NCBI GenBank assembly: GCA_001483205.1
Contig: JPPB01000053.1
Location: 1-26,726 of the forward strand
Reading direction: 5' to 3'
DNA length: 26,726 bases
Source of the DNA: an alpha proteobacterium 3107
GTDB taxonomy: Bacteria > Pseudomonadota > Alphaproteobacteria > Rhodobacterales > Rhodobacteraceae
Shown one piece after another: positions 1 through 9,066 of this stretch; positions within the stretch are counted from its first letter, which is position 1, and each line of letters begins with the position of its first letter. The notes beneath the pieces are model-generated. The model had not been told where the DNA came from, did not search any database, and saw only the letters and a list, made by a program, of their open reading frames with translations. Made by a program: the position numbers and the translations under genes.

Positions 1-2002
1 AGAGGGAAAGCGCGACCCTGACGCATTCGGTCCGGTATTCCAACCCGATTCCGGCCCGTGCGGCCCGGTCTGCGACCAGATCATAGCGCCAGTCGGCCCT
101 GCCGTGCCAGCCCCGGCCAAAATCAAGGCCGGATGTGAATGTCCATTCCGACACTTCCGGCCGGTTTTGCGCAGGCGCAGGGTCCATCCGGATATAGGTT
201 GTTGCCAGGCTCAGCCGCTCGCCCTGCCAGGACAGGCGCGATTCGCTGCGGGTCAGGTCGAAATCATCCCCGAACAGTGACCGGCTGGCAAGGGTCAGGT
301 TTCCGGCCAGGTCGAGTTGCAGGGCGGCGAGCCAGTCGGACGATGCGCCATTCAGCCCGGAGCCTGCGGTGAAGGGGGTGCTGCCCCCGGCGCGGATGAT
401 CCGCCCCATGGTCAGAGACAGCGACCATCCGGCAGGGTCAATCCGTGTCCAGCTTGCGCCCAGATTGGCCCGCAGGCCCCGCTCGGTCCTGTCCGCGCCC
501 GGAAAGCGGGAAAAGGCGAACAGGTTGCCTTCGTCAAACTCCGGCAGGGTGCTGTCCTCATTGGCGACATTCAGGCTGTCTTCGCTTGTCCACAGCACTT
601 GCGCCACCGGTTCGATCAGATGCCGGACGCCGTTGGCCTGCGTTCTTGCCAGCGGCCAGCGCAGGTCTGCCCCGATTGTGCCGGTTGCGAACAGGCCGTT
701 TTCCTCGGACGGGGCGCGCTGGCGGGTGCCGTAATAGTCGAGCCTGCCCCCGGACAGAAGCCCCGCCGTCATGCCGTTGCCAAGCCGCCAGTCGCGCCGC
801 CAGTCCAGTGTCGCGCTCATCCGCACCACATCCCGCCCCTGATCGCCGAGCACGGAAGAGCGGCGATAGACGCCAAGCGCGTCAAGAACCAGATCGGCGC
901 TGCCGCCGACAAGCGCGGGTTCAAACCGGGTGTGCCGGGTGACGGTGGCGATGATCGAGGGAATTTCGCGGCTGTTCTCAGAGGCGCGCAGGGATTTATA
1001 GTGTATCAGTGCGGCGTCGAAATGCGCATCCCGCCCGGTGCGGGTCAGCGATACCGAGCTGTCGAGCCGATCCTTGCCGGAAATGCCGTAATCCAGCATA
1101 TAGGCTTCATCCGAGACATATTCGCCATCAAAGGCAAGCCTGTAACCCCGCGGCAGGTCGAACCGGCCATCGGCAGAGAGGTATCCGCGCAGCCCGGCGG
1201 CGGGGCCGAGGTCATCATCCGAAACCGCGCCGTTGATTTCGACATCGCCCGCCCGAAACGCCTGACGATAGCGGTATTCCAGCGTGGTGGTAGAGGTGGA
1301 TATATAGGGCGTCAGGGTCAGATCTCTGTGATCGCCGATCCTGATGAAATAGGGCAGTTTCACCCCGGTGCCGAGTTGCGAGGTGCTGCGCAGGTCGGGG
1401 ATCAGAAAGCCGGTTCCCCGTTTAAGGGTCGGGTCGGGCAGGCGCAGGCGCGGCGTATAGAACACCGGCACCCCCATCACCCGCAACTGCGCGCCGTCGA
1501 AATAAAGCTGGCGCTCTTCCTGGTCGTGGACAATGCGCGAGGCCCTGATTTCCCACAGCGGCACCAGGTTGTTTTCGCAGACCCGACAGCTTGTCGCCAC
1601 GACTTTGTGAAGCTGTGTATAGCGCCCGCCGGTGCGGTTGATCTCTGCCGCCGCGACCTGAAGCTGGCGGTCGAAAACCAGCCGCGCGCCGGTCAGAAGC
1701 CCCGATCTGAGGTCGGCGGACAGGGCGGCGCTGTCGGCCAGAATGGTCGTCTGCCCGCCGTCGGTCAGCCTGATCGGCCCGGTGATCGACAACTGATCGG
1801 TGCGCTGGTCATAGCGCACTCTGGCGGCGGTCAGGCGCGCGCCCTTGTGGAAAATCTCGACATTGCCCTCTGCGATGAGGATTTGCGCGTTTTCCAGGCG
1901 GATTTCGTCGGCCACCAGCCGGGTGTCCTCTTGCCCGCGGGCGGCGGGCGCGGCGAGGCAACAGGCAAGCGCAAGCGCCATCAGCACGGCAGGAAACCGC
2001 AT
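1..2002 (-). CDS. lptD: LPS-assembly protein LptD (partial, C-terminus off left edge)
   Basis: Outer-membrane beta-barrel that, with LptE, inserts lipopolysaccharide into the outer leaflet. Reading the minus strand from the ATG at 2002 gives an uninterrupted frame of 667 codons running off the window. It begins with a signal peptide (MRFPAVLMALALACC, cleavage probably near AARGQ), followed by an LptA/OstA-like periplasmic domain (VADEIRLENAQILIAEGNVEIF, split here only by reading) and then a long barrel region rich in alternating beta-strand patterns. A conserved CRVCENN pair near residue 130 matches the family's disulfide-forming cysteines. The last visible residues (YRTECVRVALSL) are the typical near-terminal LptD motif, so only a few tens of residues are missing. 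The start overlaps the lptG stop by one base (TAATG), which implies translational coupling in an lptF-lptG-lptD operon. The long plus-strand ORF over this region is an antisense shadow. Confidence 0.93.
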   Translation of the reverse strand, partial: MRFPAVLMALALACCLAAPAARGQEDTRLVADEIRLENAQILIAEGNVEIFHKGARLTAARVRYDQRTDQLSITGPIRLTDGGQTTILADSAALSADLRSGLLTGARLVFDRQLQVAAAEINRTGGRYTQLHKVVATSCRVCENNLVPLWEIRASRIVHDQEERQLYFDGAQLRVMGVPVFYTPRLRLPDPTLKRGTGFLIPDLRSTSQLGTGVKLPYFIRIGDHRDLTLTPYISTSTTTLEYRYRQAFRAGDVEINGAVSDDDLGPAAGLRGYLSADGRFDLPRGYRLAFDGEYVSDEAYMLDYGISGKDRLDSSVSLTRTGRDAHFDAALIHYKSLRASENSREIPSIIATVTRHTRFEPALVGGSADLVLDALGVYRRSSVLGDQGRDVVRMSATLDWRRDWRLGNGMTAGLLSGGRLDYYGTRQRAPSEENGLFATGTIGADLRWPLARTQANGVRHLIEPVAQVLWTSEDSLNVANEDSTLPEFDEGNLFAFSRFPGADRTERGLRANLGASWTRIDPAGWSLSLTMGRIIRAGGSTPFTAGSGLNGASSDWLAALQLDLAGNLTLASRSLFGDDFDLTRSESRLSWQGERLSLATTYIRMDPAPAQNRPEVSEWTFTSGLDFGRGWHGRADWRYDLVADRAARAGIGLEYRTECVRVALSL

Positions 2003-3099
2003 TATCCGTCCTCCAGGTGCAAAAGCAGACCAAGCACCATCAGGATCGCCGCGACCGGGGGGGACCAGGCGGCCAGCGCCACTGGGATATGGCCGTTTTC
2101 CCCCAGCACCTGAGAGAAATTGCGGATGAAATAGAGGCCAAACCCGAGCAGGATTGCCGCCAGTGCCATCAGCCCGGTCCGCCCGATCCGGGTATGACGC
2201 ATGGTGAAACCGGCCCCGATCATCACCATCGCCACCAGCATCAGCGGCAGGGCGAGTTCCGTTTGCAGCCACACCTTATGCGCCCGCGCCGAAAAGCCCG
2301 CCCGGTTCAGGTTGTCGATAAAGGCGGGCAGATCCCAGATGGCGATGGCGTTCGGCGCGCCAAAGCTGTCGCGTATCTGTTCACGGGTCAGGTCGGACGG
2401 AAACAGGAGATGCTCATGCCGCGTGGCGTCCCGCTCGGGGTTGGCGCTGCCCGCAAGCGGCCAGTCCTTCACCCCCGTAAGCTCCCACGCGCCGACGGTC
2501 AGGGTGGCGGTTTCCGCCTCCAGCCTGCGGACCGGCGTGCCGAACCCGGAAAAAACCAGGAAGCGCGCGGCGATCAGCCGGGTTCCGTCCAGACTGGCAG
2601 AGCGGGCATGAATGACGGTTTGCCCGTCCCGGTTGCCCTGCCTGAGCCAAAGGCCCTCTTCCGAAACCGACAGGGTGCGCGCCGTTCCGCTGGCCAGTTC
2701 CGCCGCACGGGTTTCGTATTCCTTCAGCGTTGCGGCGACAATCGGGTTGAGCGCGGCAACCGCCACCCCCCCGGCCAGCAGGGCAATGGCGGCGGGCGCG
2801 ACAAGGGCGCTTAGTGCCGAACGGCCCGCTGCGCGGGTCACGATCAGTTCGCCCGAGCGCGCCATGGTCAGGAAAAACCACAGTGTGGCCAGTATCGTGA
2901 CCAGTGGCAGTATCTGATGGAGTGTTTCGGGCACATGCAGGGCGGAAAGGCCGATGATCCGGCCAAGCCCGATCTCTTTACCCCCGAAACGACGGACCTG
3001 TTCGGTGACCTCGATCAGGAACACGATGCCGGAAAGGGCGGCCAAAACGCCCATAAAGGCGACCAGGAAGCGCCGCGCGAAATACAGATGCAGCTTCAT
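2002..3099 (-). CDS. lptG: LPS export ABC transporter permease LptG
   Basis: Inner-membrane permease of the LptB2FGC complex that extracts lipopolysaccharide from the inner membrane and passes it to the periplasmic bridge. The 365-residue product starts MKLHLYFARRFLVAF, with the conserved short cytoplasmic lead before the first membrane segment. It has paired N-terminal helices, a periplasmic beta-jellyroll region (roughly residues 95-260) and three C-terminal helices, the YjgP/YjgQ architecture; the length is normal for the family. An open frame extends upstream, but the ATG at 3099 overlaps the lptF stop as ATGA and matches the family N-terminus, so it was chosen. It ends in TAATG shared with lptD. 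Confidence 0.93.
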   Translation of the reverse strand: MKLHLYFARRFLVAFMGVLAALSGIVFLIEVTEQVRRFGGKEIGLGRIIGLSALHVPETLHQILPLVTILATLWFFLTMARSGELIVTRAAGRSALSALVAPAAIALLAGGVAVAALNPIVAATLKEYETRAAELASGTARTLSVSEEGLWLRQGNRDGQTVIHARSASLDGTRLIAARFLVFSGFGTPVRRLEAETATLTVGAWELTGVKDWPLAGSANPERDATRHEHLLFPSDLTREQIRDSFGAPNAIAIWDLPAFIDNLNRAGFSARAHKVWLQTELALPLMLVAMVMIGAGFTMRHTRIGRTGLMALAAILLGFGLYFIRNFSQVLGENGHIPVALAAWSPPVAAILMVLGLLLHLEDG

Positions 3100-4238
3100 G
3101 CGGCGGCCCCGTTTCGTCGGGAAAACAGAGAGAACCGGGCGAGCAGGGCGGGCCTGTCGGCAAGGCGCAGGATCAGGGCGACCATCCCCAGACCGGCAAC
3201 GCCCGGCAGATAGAGCAGCGGCCACAGGCCATCCCCCCCCCGGACGGTATCCGCAACCATGTTGTCAAAGGTTTTCACCCCGATCAGCAGCAGGATGGCG
3301 ATGATGATCTGCCGCCAGACCCCGAAACGGCTGAAACCGCCCAGAAGCAGACAGGCGAACCCGGCCAACGCCGTCACCAGCGCCAGAATCGGTTGCGCGA
3401 TCCGGTCATGGACCTCGATCTGCACCGTCGTGCGTTCCCAGCCCAGTGCGGCCAGCCGCGCCTCCGGCATCGCCAGCAACTCCGGCGTTGACAGTTCCCC
3501 CGGTGATGGTGCCCGGCTCTCCTCTGCGGTGATCAGGTTGCCCAGATTATAGGCGAAATCGTCGAACCGGGTGATGAACAGCCTTTGATCCTCTGCCGTC
3601 ACGGTCTGGGCAAGGCCCTCGAACATCAGCAGTTTCGGCCCGTCCTCTGCCCGTGCGAGCAGCGCCCGGCGCGCGGTGTAGGTCGTCGGATTATCGGGAT
3701 CGCGCTCATCCGACAGATAGATGTCCAGCAATTCGCCCGCCGGGGTGATGTCGCGGATATAAAAGGTGACGCCGGGGGCCGGATGCAGGAACTGCCCTTC
3801 CTCCAGCAACCGCGCGTTCACGTTCCGGGCAATTTCCTGTTCCCGTTCGGACAGCGCCCGGTCAGCCGCCGGTGAAATGACATTGGTCAGAATCAGCAGA
3901 AGACAGGTCACGATCACGCCAAAGGCCGCCACCGGGCGGGCCAGACGGAAACTGCCATGGCCCGATGACTGCATCACCACCAGCTCACTTTCCGTCGCCA
4001 TCCGGTTGGTGACATAGACAGAGGCAATGAAGGCAGAAATCGGCAGAACCACCCGGATCACCTTTGGCAGGGCCAGCGCCGTGAACTCCAGAAACACCAT
4101 CGCCGATTGCCCGTCGGCGATCAGCCGGTCAAACAGGGAAATCGCCCGGTTGACCCAGTAAATCATCACCAGCACCAGCGAGAAGAACCCGAACAGGATC
4201 ATCAGTTGCGACAACATGTATCTGTCGAATCGTGTCAT
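3096..4238 (-). CDS. lptF: LPS export ABC transporter permease LptF
   Basis: Partner permease of LptG in the lipopolysaccharide export complex of the inner membrane. The product has 380 residues, starting MTRFDRYMLSQLMILFGFF. Visible features are two N-terminal membrane segments, the conserved stretch RMATESELVVMQSSG (coupling-helix region contacting the LptB ATPase), a periplasmic domain at about residues 125-280, and three C-terminal helices (for example ILALVTALAGFACLLLGG). It is the first gene of the lptFGD operon and its 3' end overlaps lptG by 4 bases. The upstream spacer to pepA is about 128 bp and must hold divergent promoters. The ribosome-binding site is weak (GGACGG just ahead of the ATG). 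Confidence 0.94.
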   Translation of the reverse strand: MTRFDRYMLSQLMILFGFFSLVLVMIYWVNRAISLFDRLIADGQSAMVFLEFTALALPKVIRVVLPISAFIASVYVTNRMATESELVVMQSSGHGSFRLARPVAAFGVIVTCLLLILTNVISPAADRALSEREQEIARNVNARLLEEGQFLHPAPGVTFYIRDITPAGELLDIYLSDERDPDNPTTYTARRALLARAEDGPKLLMFEGLAQTVTAEDQRLFITRFDDFAYNLGNLITAEESRAPSPGELSTPELLAMPEARLAALGWERTTVQIEVHDRIAQPILALVTALAGFACLLLGGFSRFGVWRQIIIAILLLIGVKTFDNMVADTVRGGDGLWPLLYLPGVAGLGMVALILRLADRPALLARFSLFSRRNGAAA

Positions 4239-4366
4239 GCCGTCCGTTCGCCGCGCCTCTTTTGCCGCCCGGCAGGCTAGACCAATTCCCCGGCGGGGAA
4301 AACTGCTATCTGGTCAAGCCTGCGCGAAGTGTCTACCTATGGCCGAAATCAATGAAGGAGATACCG

Positions 4367-5836
4367 ATGACCGTCCCCCCTCACATCCGGTTTGAAAAGG
4401 TCGATCTTGGCGCGATTGCGGACCGGAAAGGCTGTGTCGCCGTTTTTCTTGGCGAAGACGGCAAAATGGACCAGACCGCGCGCCGGGTGAACCGTCTGAC
4501 CAGAGGCGCGTTGAAGCGGATGGTCGAATCGGACGGCTTCGCCGAAATGAAACAAGGGCAGGTCAGCGAACTGGCCTGGCCTGCGGGGATGGCGGCGGAT
4601 GCGCTGCTGGTGGTGCGTCTTGACCGGCGGCCCGGTGCAGAGGATGCGCGCGCTGCCGGGGCCTCGATTGCCAAATCCCGCCGCACCGCGCCGCTTTTGG
4701 TGCTGGCGGGCAACCGGAAACACGCCGCCGACCTGTCGCTCGGGATCATTTTGCGCGGCTATGACTTCACCGATCACAAGTCAAAGGACGCGCCAGAGCC
4801 AGGAGAAATCACGATGATGGTTTCAGACCCGAAGGCGATGACGGCGGCAGCGGCGCAGGTGGCGGCGGTCGCCGACGGGGTTTTCCTGACCCGCGATCTG
4901 ACCAACGAACCCGCCAATGTGTTGACCACGGGCGAATTTGCCCGCCGCCTGTCAGAGATGAAGGCATCGGGCCTCAAGGTCGAGGTGCTGGAGGAGGCCA
5001 AGCTGAAAGCCCTTGGCATGAACGCGCTGCTTGGGGTGGGGCAGGGGTCGGAAAGCCCGTCCAAGGTCGTCATTATGCAGTGGAACGGCGGCCCGAAAAA
5101 GCAAAAACCCCTCGCACTGGTCGGCAAGGGGGTGGTGTTTGACACCGGCGGCATTTCCATCAAGCCCTCTGCGGGGATGGAGGAAATGACCATGGACATG
5201 GGCGGCGCGGGGGTTGTCGCCGGGGTCATGCGCACATTGGCCGCGCGCCGGGCGCGGGCGAATGTGGTGGGTCTGGTCGGGCTGGTGGAGAACATGCCCG
5301 ACGGACGCGCTCAACGCCCCGGCGATGTGGTGAAGTCGATGAAGGGTGATACGGTCGAGGTGATCAATACCGATGCAGAGGGCCGCCTGGTTCTGGCCGA
5401 TGTGCTGTGGTATGCGCAGGACAGGTTTGATCCCGCGGGCGTGATTGATCTGGCGACCCTGACCGGGGCGATTATCATCGGGCTGGGGCACGAAAAGGCG
5501 GGCGTCTTTTCCAATGACGATGCGCTGTGCGGTGCCCTGCTGAAGGCGGCGGGGAAGGAAGGCGAGGGCGCATGGCGGATGCCTCTGGGCGCGGCCTATG
5601 ACAAGCTGCTGAAATCCCGTATCGCGGATATGAAGAATGTGGGCGGCAGGGCCGCAGGCTCGGTCACCGCGGCGCAGTTCCTGCAACGGTTCATCAGGGA
5701 AGGCGTCCCGTGGGTTCATATCGACATTGCGGGCGTGGCCAGTGTGAGCAGCGAAACCGCCCTTGCCCCGAAAGGCGCGACCGGCTGGGGGGTGCGGACG
5801 CTTGACCGGCTGATCCGGGATATGCTGGAAAGCTGA
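4367..5836 (+). CDS. pepA: Leucyl aminopeptidase (M17 family)
   Basis: Cytosolic dinuclear-metal aminopeptidase that removes N-terminal residues from peptides; some homologues also bind DNA. The 489-residue protein has an N-terminal Rossmann-like domain (about 1-160) and a C-terminal catalytic domain. The metal and catalytic residues expected from bovine lens aminopeptidase are in place: Lys254, Asp259, Lys266, Asp277, Asp336, Glu338 and Arg340, with the signature NTDAEGRL at 334-341. The frame is open upstream to 4232, but the ATG at 4367 is preceded by a strong GAAGGAG at 4354-4360 and gives the family N-terminus. The stop overlaps the holC start as TGATG, so the two genes are coupled. Confidence 0.95.
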   Translation: MTVPPHIRFEKVDLGAIADRKGCVAVFLGEDGKMDQTARRVNRLTRGALKRMVESDGFAEMKQGQVSELAWPAGMAADALLVVRLDRRPGAEDARAAGASIAKSRRTAPLLVLAGNRKHAADLSLGIILRGYDFTDHKSKDAPEPGEITMMVSDPKAMTAAAAQVAAVADGVFLTRDLTNEPANVLTTGEFARRLSEMKASGLKVEVLEEAKLKALGMNALLGVGQGSESPSKVVIMQWNGGPKKQKPLALVGKGVVFDTGGISIKPSAGMEEMTMDMGGAGVVAGVMRTLAARRARANVVGLVGLVENMPDGRAQRPGDVVKSMKGDTVEVINTDAEGRLVLADVLWYAQDRFDPAGVIDLATLTGAIIIGLGHEKAGVFSNDDALCGALLKAAGKEGEGAWRMPLGAAYDKLLKSRIADMKNVGGRAAGSVTAAQFLQRFIREGVPWVHIDIAGVASVSSETALAPKGATGWGVRTLDRLIRDMLES

Positions 5837-6294
5837 TGGGCGCGGCCTATTTCTATCACCTGACCGATGGTCCGCTAGAGGCGACCCTGCCGGTGCTTTT
5901 GGGCAAGGCGCGGCAGGCGGGCTGGCGGGTGGTGGTGCGCGGGCCGGACGCCGCACGGATGGACTGGCTGGATGACAGGCTGTGGCTCGGCCCGGAAGAG
6001 GCGTTCCTGCCCCACGGGCGCGCCGGAACCGGGTTCGATGCCGATCAGCCGATCCTGCTGACGACAGAGGCGGATGTGCCGAACGGGGCGGCCTGTCTGA
6101 TGAGTGTGGACGGTGCGGAAGTGTCGGCTGAGGACGTGGGGCGGATGGAACGCACCTGCATCCTGTTCGACGGCAATGACCCCGCCGCCGTTGCCCGCGC
6201 CCGCGATCAGTGGAAAGCGCTGGCAGAGGCGGAATGCAGCCTGCAATACTGGGCGCGGGAAGGGGGGCGGTGGACGAAAAAGTCGGAGCGTTGA
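5836..6294 (+). CDS. holC: DNA polymerase III subunit chi
   Basis: Chi subunit of the clamp-loader complex, which links DNA polymerase III holoenzyme to single-stranded DNA-binding protein. The 152-residue product starts MGAAYFYHLTDGPLEATLPVLL, the characteristic first strand and helix of HolC, and carries the conserved W-x-D-D-R-L-W-L stretch near residue 43 followed by FLPHGR. The mid-protein ILLTTEADVPNGA and CILFDGNDPAAVARARDQWK segments are also family hallmarks. It follows pepA with a one-base overlap, an arrangement common in alphaproteobacteria. A weak G-run/C-run inverted repeat lies just after the stop (6295-6316) without a clear T-tract. Confidence 0.93.
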   Translation: MGAAYFYHLTDGPLEATLPVLLGKARQAGWRVVVRGPDAARMDWLDDRLWLGPEEAFLPHGRAGTGFDADQPILLTTEADVPNGAACLMSVDGAEVSAEDVGRMERTCILFDGNDPAAVARARDQWKALAEAECSLQYWAREGGRWTKKSER

Positions 6295-6331
6295 GGGGGT
6301 AGTATTGTGCTCCCCCCAAGAATTTACGGCC

Positions 6332-6556
6332 CTAAAGTTGGTCAGCCCTGAGCGCTTTTTTATACGAAACACCTTCGAGCTTACCCGGACCAACGGCCTT
6401 CAGGTGCTTGTCAAGTGCTGTCTTGATGGCGAAAGCCGTGAAGTGCGGTTTGAGAAGGTTGAGGTCCATTTTTCCAGATCGTGGCCGACCGTCGGGCAAG
6501 GTGCCTTCCGTGACTTTCGTGCGAAAATTCTGCTCGACGATGGCCGCGCGATCCAT
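6332..6556 (-). CDS. Unidentified small ORF downstream of gcdH
   Basis: A 74-codon ORF begins at an ATG two bases after the gcdH stop codon, with a longer start possible at 6589 inside gcdH. The product starts MDRAAIVEQNF and is basic, with a helix-like stretch FTAFAIKTALDKHLK near its end. I do not recognise the family. The stretch from about 6300 to 6550 seems richer in A and T than its neighbours, so it may be a relic of an inserted element or the 3' remnant of a longer gene rather than a working gene. Tight spacing to gcdH would allow reinitiation, but no independent ribosome-binding site is evident. Confidence 0.3.
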   Translation of the reverse strand: MDRAAIVEQNFRTKVTEGTLPDGRPRSGKMDLNLLKPHFTAFAIKTALDKHLKAVGPGKLEGVSYKKALRADQL

Positions 6557-6557
6557 G

Positions 6558-7772
6558 TCAGAAAAAGGCCTGCAAACCGGTCTGGGCACGACCCAGAATC
6601 AATGCGTGGATGTCGTGGGTGCCCTCATAGGTGTTCACCGTCTCCAGATTGGCGGCGTGGCGGATGACCTGATATTCGGCACTGATCCCGTTGCCACCGT
6701 GCATGTCACGGGCATGGCGGGCAATGTCCAATGCTTTGCCGCAATTATTGCGCTTGATCAGGCTGATCATTTCAGGGGCCGCCTTGCCCTGATCCATCAA
6801 CTGCCCCACCCGATGCGCCGCTTGCAGCCCAAGCGCGATCTCGGTCTGCATATCGGCCAGTTTCTTCTGGAAAAGCTGCGTCCCGGCAATGGGCTTTCCG
6901 AACTGCACCCGGTCCAGCCCATACACCCGTGCGCGATGCCAGCACTCTTCGGCGGCCCCCATCACGCCCCAGGCGATGCCATACCGGGCGCGGTTCAGAC
7001 AGCCGAACGGCCCTTTGAGGCCCTGCGCGCCGGGCAAAAGCGCCTCTTCGCCAACCTCAACATTGTCCATAACAACCTCTCCGGTGACGCTTGCCCGCAA
7101 CGACAGCTTTCCGGTGATCTTTGGCGCGGACAAACCTTTCATGCCCTTCTCTAGGACAAAACCGCGAATCCTGCCGTCATGGGCGTCGGATTTGGCCCAG
7201 ATGACAAAGACATCTGCGATCGGGCTGTTTGAAATCCACGTTTTTGTGCCATTTAGCCGATAACCGCCTTCGGTCCTGATGGCGCGGGTTTTCATGCCGC
7301 CCGGGTCCGAACCGGCGTCGGGTTCGGTCAGGCCAAAGCACCCGATCCATTCGCCGCCCGCGAGTTTTGGCAGGTATTTTGCCCGCTGTTCTCCAGAGCC
7401 ATAAGCATGGATCGGATACATCACCAGACTGGACTGAACAGACATCATCGAGCGATAACCGCTATCCACCCGCTCCACTTCGCGCGCGACCAGCCCATAG
7501 GTCACGTATCCCGCGCCAAGCCCGCCATATTGTTCAGGGATCGTTGTTCCCAGCAGGCCCGCCGCCCCCATTTCGGCGAAAATCTCCGGCTCAACCCGTT
7601 CCTCGGCATAGGCGCGGGTCACACGCGGTTGCAGGCGGTCCTGCGCAAAGGCGCGCGCGCCCTCTGCCAGCATCCGCTCATCCTCGTTCAGCAGATCGGT
7701 CAGGCGGAACGGGTCTGCCCAGTTGAAAGCGTTCAGGTCGGGGCCAAAGCCCTGTGCGCTGGCATCTGTCAT
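6558..7772 (-). CDS. gcdH: Glutaryl-CoA dehydrogenase (acyl-CoA dehydrogenase family)
   Basis: FAD enzyme that oxidises and decarboxylates glutaryl-CoA to crotonyl-CoA in lysine, tryptophan and glutarate breakdown. The 404-residue protein starts [18 protein letters not shown] and shows the acyl-CoA dehydrogenase order of helical, beta-barrel and helical domains. GcdH-like motifs include [39 protein letters not shown] and the C-terminal [15 protein letters not shown], in which Glu383 is the expected catalytic base. An open frame continues upstream to 8039, inside the lacI gene, but the ATG at 7772 has a good AAAGGAG 9-10 bases upstream and gives the normal length. It lies 88 bp downstream of the lacI-type gene in the same direction; a dispersed repeat sits in that gap. 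Confidence 0.9.
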   Translation of the reverse strand: MTDASAQGFGPDLNAFNWADPFRLTDLLNEDERMLAEGARAFAQDRLQPRVTRAYAEERVEPEIFAEMGAAGLLGTTIPEQYGGLGAGYVTYGLVAREVERVDSGYRSMMSVQSSLVMYPIHAYGSGEQRAKYLPKLAGGEWIGCFGLTEPDAGSDPGGMKTRAIRTEGGYRLNGTKTWISNSPIADVFVIWAKSDAHDGRIRGFVLEKGMKGLSAPKITGKLSLRASVTGEVVMDNVEVGEEALLPGAQGLKGPFGCLNRARYGIAWGVMGAAEECWHRARVYGLDRVQFGKPIAGTQLFQKKLADMQTEIALGLQAAHRVGQLMDQGKAAPEMISLIKRNNCGKALDIARHARDMHGGNGISAEYQVIRHAANLETVNTYEGTHDIHALILGRAQTGLQAFF

Positions 7773-7816
7773 GCTTGTTCTCCTTTGAGGGCAGAACGCA
7801 TACGGGCGAACCCCGT

Positions 7817-7835
7817 AAGACCTGTGCAGAGGTCT
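7817..7835. repeat. Dispersed repeat copy A (palindromic)
   Basis: AAGACCTGTGCAGAGGTCT contains an exact CAGAGGTCT core (7827-7835) and, overlapping it on the other strand, a near copy of the same end (AAGACCTGTGCA). The hexamers AGACCT (7818-7823) and AGGTCT (7830-7835) pair perfectly across six bases. It sits in the 88-bp gap between the lacI-type gene and gcdH. Confidence 0.6.
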
Positions 7836-7860
7836 CTGACCATAGGGCGGGTGGCGTTTA

Positions 7861-8967
7861 TCAAAGGCCTCTGTATCTTGGCCCCGCCGGGCGGGACGGG
7901 CTGCCCCCCGGCACCGGGCCAAGGGACTCGCGCAGTTTGATCGTCGCCTCAAGCTCAACGCTTGGGCCGGGGTCTTCGCCGCCCCGCAAGGCGACCAACA
8001 GCCGGGCGGCCCCTTTGCCCATATTGCGATGCGGGACATGAACGGTTGTCAGCGCCGGGGTGACGATCTCGGCGATTTCAATATCATCAAAGCCGGTAAT
8101 GGATATGTCTTTGGGCACATCAAGGCCCAGCCGCCGCGCGCCCAACAACGCCCCCGCCGCCAGGACATCATTGCCGCACAACACCGCAGTGGGTTGCGGG
8201 CCGGACTGCATAAGCGCACCCAAAGCCTCTGCACCGTTTGAAATGGAATAGGGGGTCTCAACCACCCGCAGGCCCTGCGGGTCCAGCCCGCGCGCGCTCA
8301 TCGCCGCCAGCACGCCCTCATAGCGGTGCCGCGCCCGGTCATTGCCGCCCCGTTCCGCCGTGATCATCGCCAGCGAACGATGCCCCAGATCAAGAACCCG
8401 GTCCGTCAGTGCCTGCATGGCCTTTCGGTTGTCAAAGCCAATCGACAGCCGCGGCTGATGTTCGTCATAGACCCAGGCGACCACATAGGGCGTCCGCTGT
8501 GTTTCCAGGAGCGCATAGCTTTGCGGCGTCCTGTCATGGCCGATCAGCAGCAGAGCATCCGCCCCCCGCGCGACCAGACTGCGTATCTGTTGCTCTTCAA
8601 GCTCGGGGCTGTAGGAAGAGCTGGCGACGAGCAGGGTGATGCCGTGGTGCTCCAGCTCTTCCTGAAACGCCTGAAGGCCACGGGCAAAAATCGCATTTTC
8701 CATTGTGGGGATAATCGCGCCGAAGGTGTTGGTGCGCTTGGCCGCCAGTGCCCGCGCCCCGAAATGCGGCGCATACCCGAGGGCGCGCACCGCGGCAAAC
8801 ACCCGCTCCCGGGTCTTCTCGGTGACAAGGGACGGCGTGTTGAGGCATCGCGACACCGTGGCGGTCGAAACGCCCGCCCGCTCTGCGACATCCCCCAGCG
8901 TCGGGGACACCGCACTGCGGGGGCTTTTCGGGTCTGTGACTGGTGCTTTTTCCATCTGTCCTGACAT
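7861..8967 (-). CDS. LacI-family transcriptional regulator, likely repressor of the DHPS operon
   Basis: A 368-residue LacI/GalR-type regulator. The N-terminal helix-turn-helix is clear ([20 protein letters not shown], then [15 protein letters not shown]), followed by the hinge region ([14 protein letters not shown]) and a periplasmic-binding-protein-like sensor domain starting at [19 protein letters not shown]. It is transcribed away from hpsN, and the shared spacer carries two LacI-type operators, so it very likely controls the sulfonate operon and itself. The ligand is unknown; DHPS or a pathway intermediate is an inference. The start is uncertain: the ATG at 8967 lacks a good ribosome-binding site and an in-frame ATG at 8955 is an alternative. 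The last six codons (PRYRGL) and part of the stop overlap a dispersed repeat. Confidence 0.9.
   Translation of the reverse strand: MSGQMEKAPVTDPKSPRSAVSPTLGDVAERAGVSTATVSRCLNTPSLVTEKTRERVFAAVRALGYAPHFGARALAAKRTNTFGAIIPTMENAIFARGLQAFQEELEHHGITLLVASSSYSPELEEQQIRSLVARGADALLLIGHDRTPQSYALLETQRTPYVVAWVYDEHQPRLSIGFDNRKAMQALTDRVLDLGHRSLAMITAERGGNDRARHRYEGVLAAMSARGLDPQGLRVVETPYSISNGAEALGALMQSGPQPTAVLCGNDVLAAGALLGARRLGLDVPKDISITGFDDIEIAEIVTPALTTVHVPHRNMGKGAARLLVALRGGEDPGPSVELEATIKLRESLGPVPGGSPSRPAGPRYRGL
7863..7881. repeat. Dispersed repeat copy B overlapping the lacI 3' end
   Basis: AAAGGCCTCTGTATCTTGG resembles the better copy AAGACCTCTGTATAATGG at 15560-15577. It overlaps the final six codons of the LacI-type gene and one base of its stop codon. 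The core differs by one base (AGGCCTCTG), so this is a weaker member of the family. Confidence 0.45.
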
Positions 8968-9033
8968 GTGTTCGGTTTGGGGGGTGGTAAACCCATCCGT
9001 GCCGCATGACTAGCCCAAACCCGGACGCACCGC

Positions 9034-9039
9034 AATATA
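9034..9039 (-). promoter_or_regulatory. Possible -10 element for the LacI-type gene
   Basis: Read on the minus strand this is TATATT, upstream of the regulator gene and adjacent to the first operator. The matching -35 hexamer would be ATGCAA at 9062-9057, inside that operator, which fits autoregulation. The assignment is by eye and tentative. Confidence 0.3.
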
Positions 9040-9044
9040 GCCGT

Positions 9045-9062
9045 AATGTAAGCGCTTGCATT
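9045..9062. promoter_or_regulatory. LacI-type operator O1
   Basis: AATGTAAGCGCTTGCATT is an 18-bp palindrome with a single mismatched pair and the central CG expected for LacI/GalR-family binding (consensus-like core AAGCGCTT). It lies between the divergent regulator and hps operon, 22 bp centre-to-centre from a second copy. Confidence 0.8.
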
Positions 9063-9066
9063 TTGC

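Noticed and set aside
317..2113. 598-codon plus-strand ORF
   Set aside because: It is antisense to lptD, whose minus-strand frame has a signal peptide and conserved LptD motifs. The plus-strand product has no recognisable domain.
4952..6319. 455-codon minus-strand ORF over pepA and holC
   Set aside because: Antisense shadow in GC-rich coding DNA; pepA and holC are certain on the plus strand.
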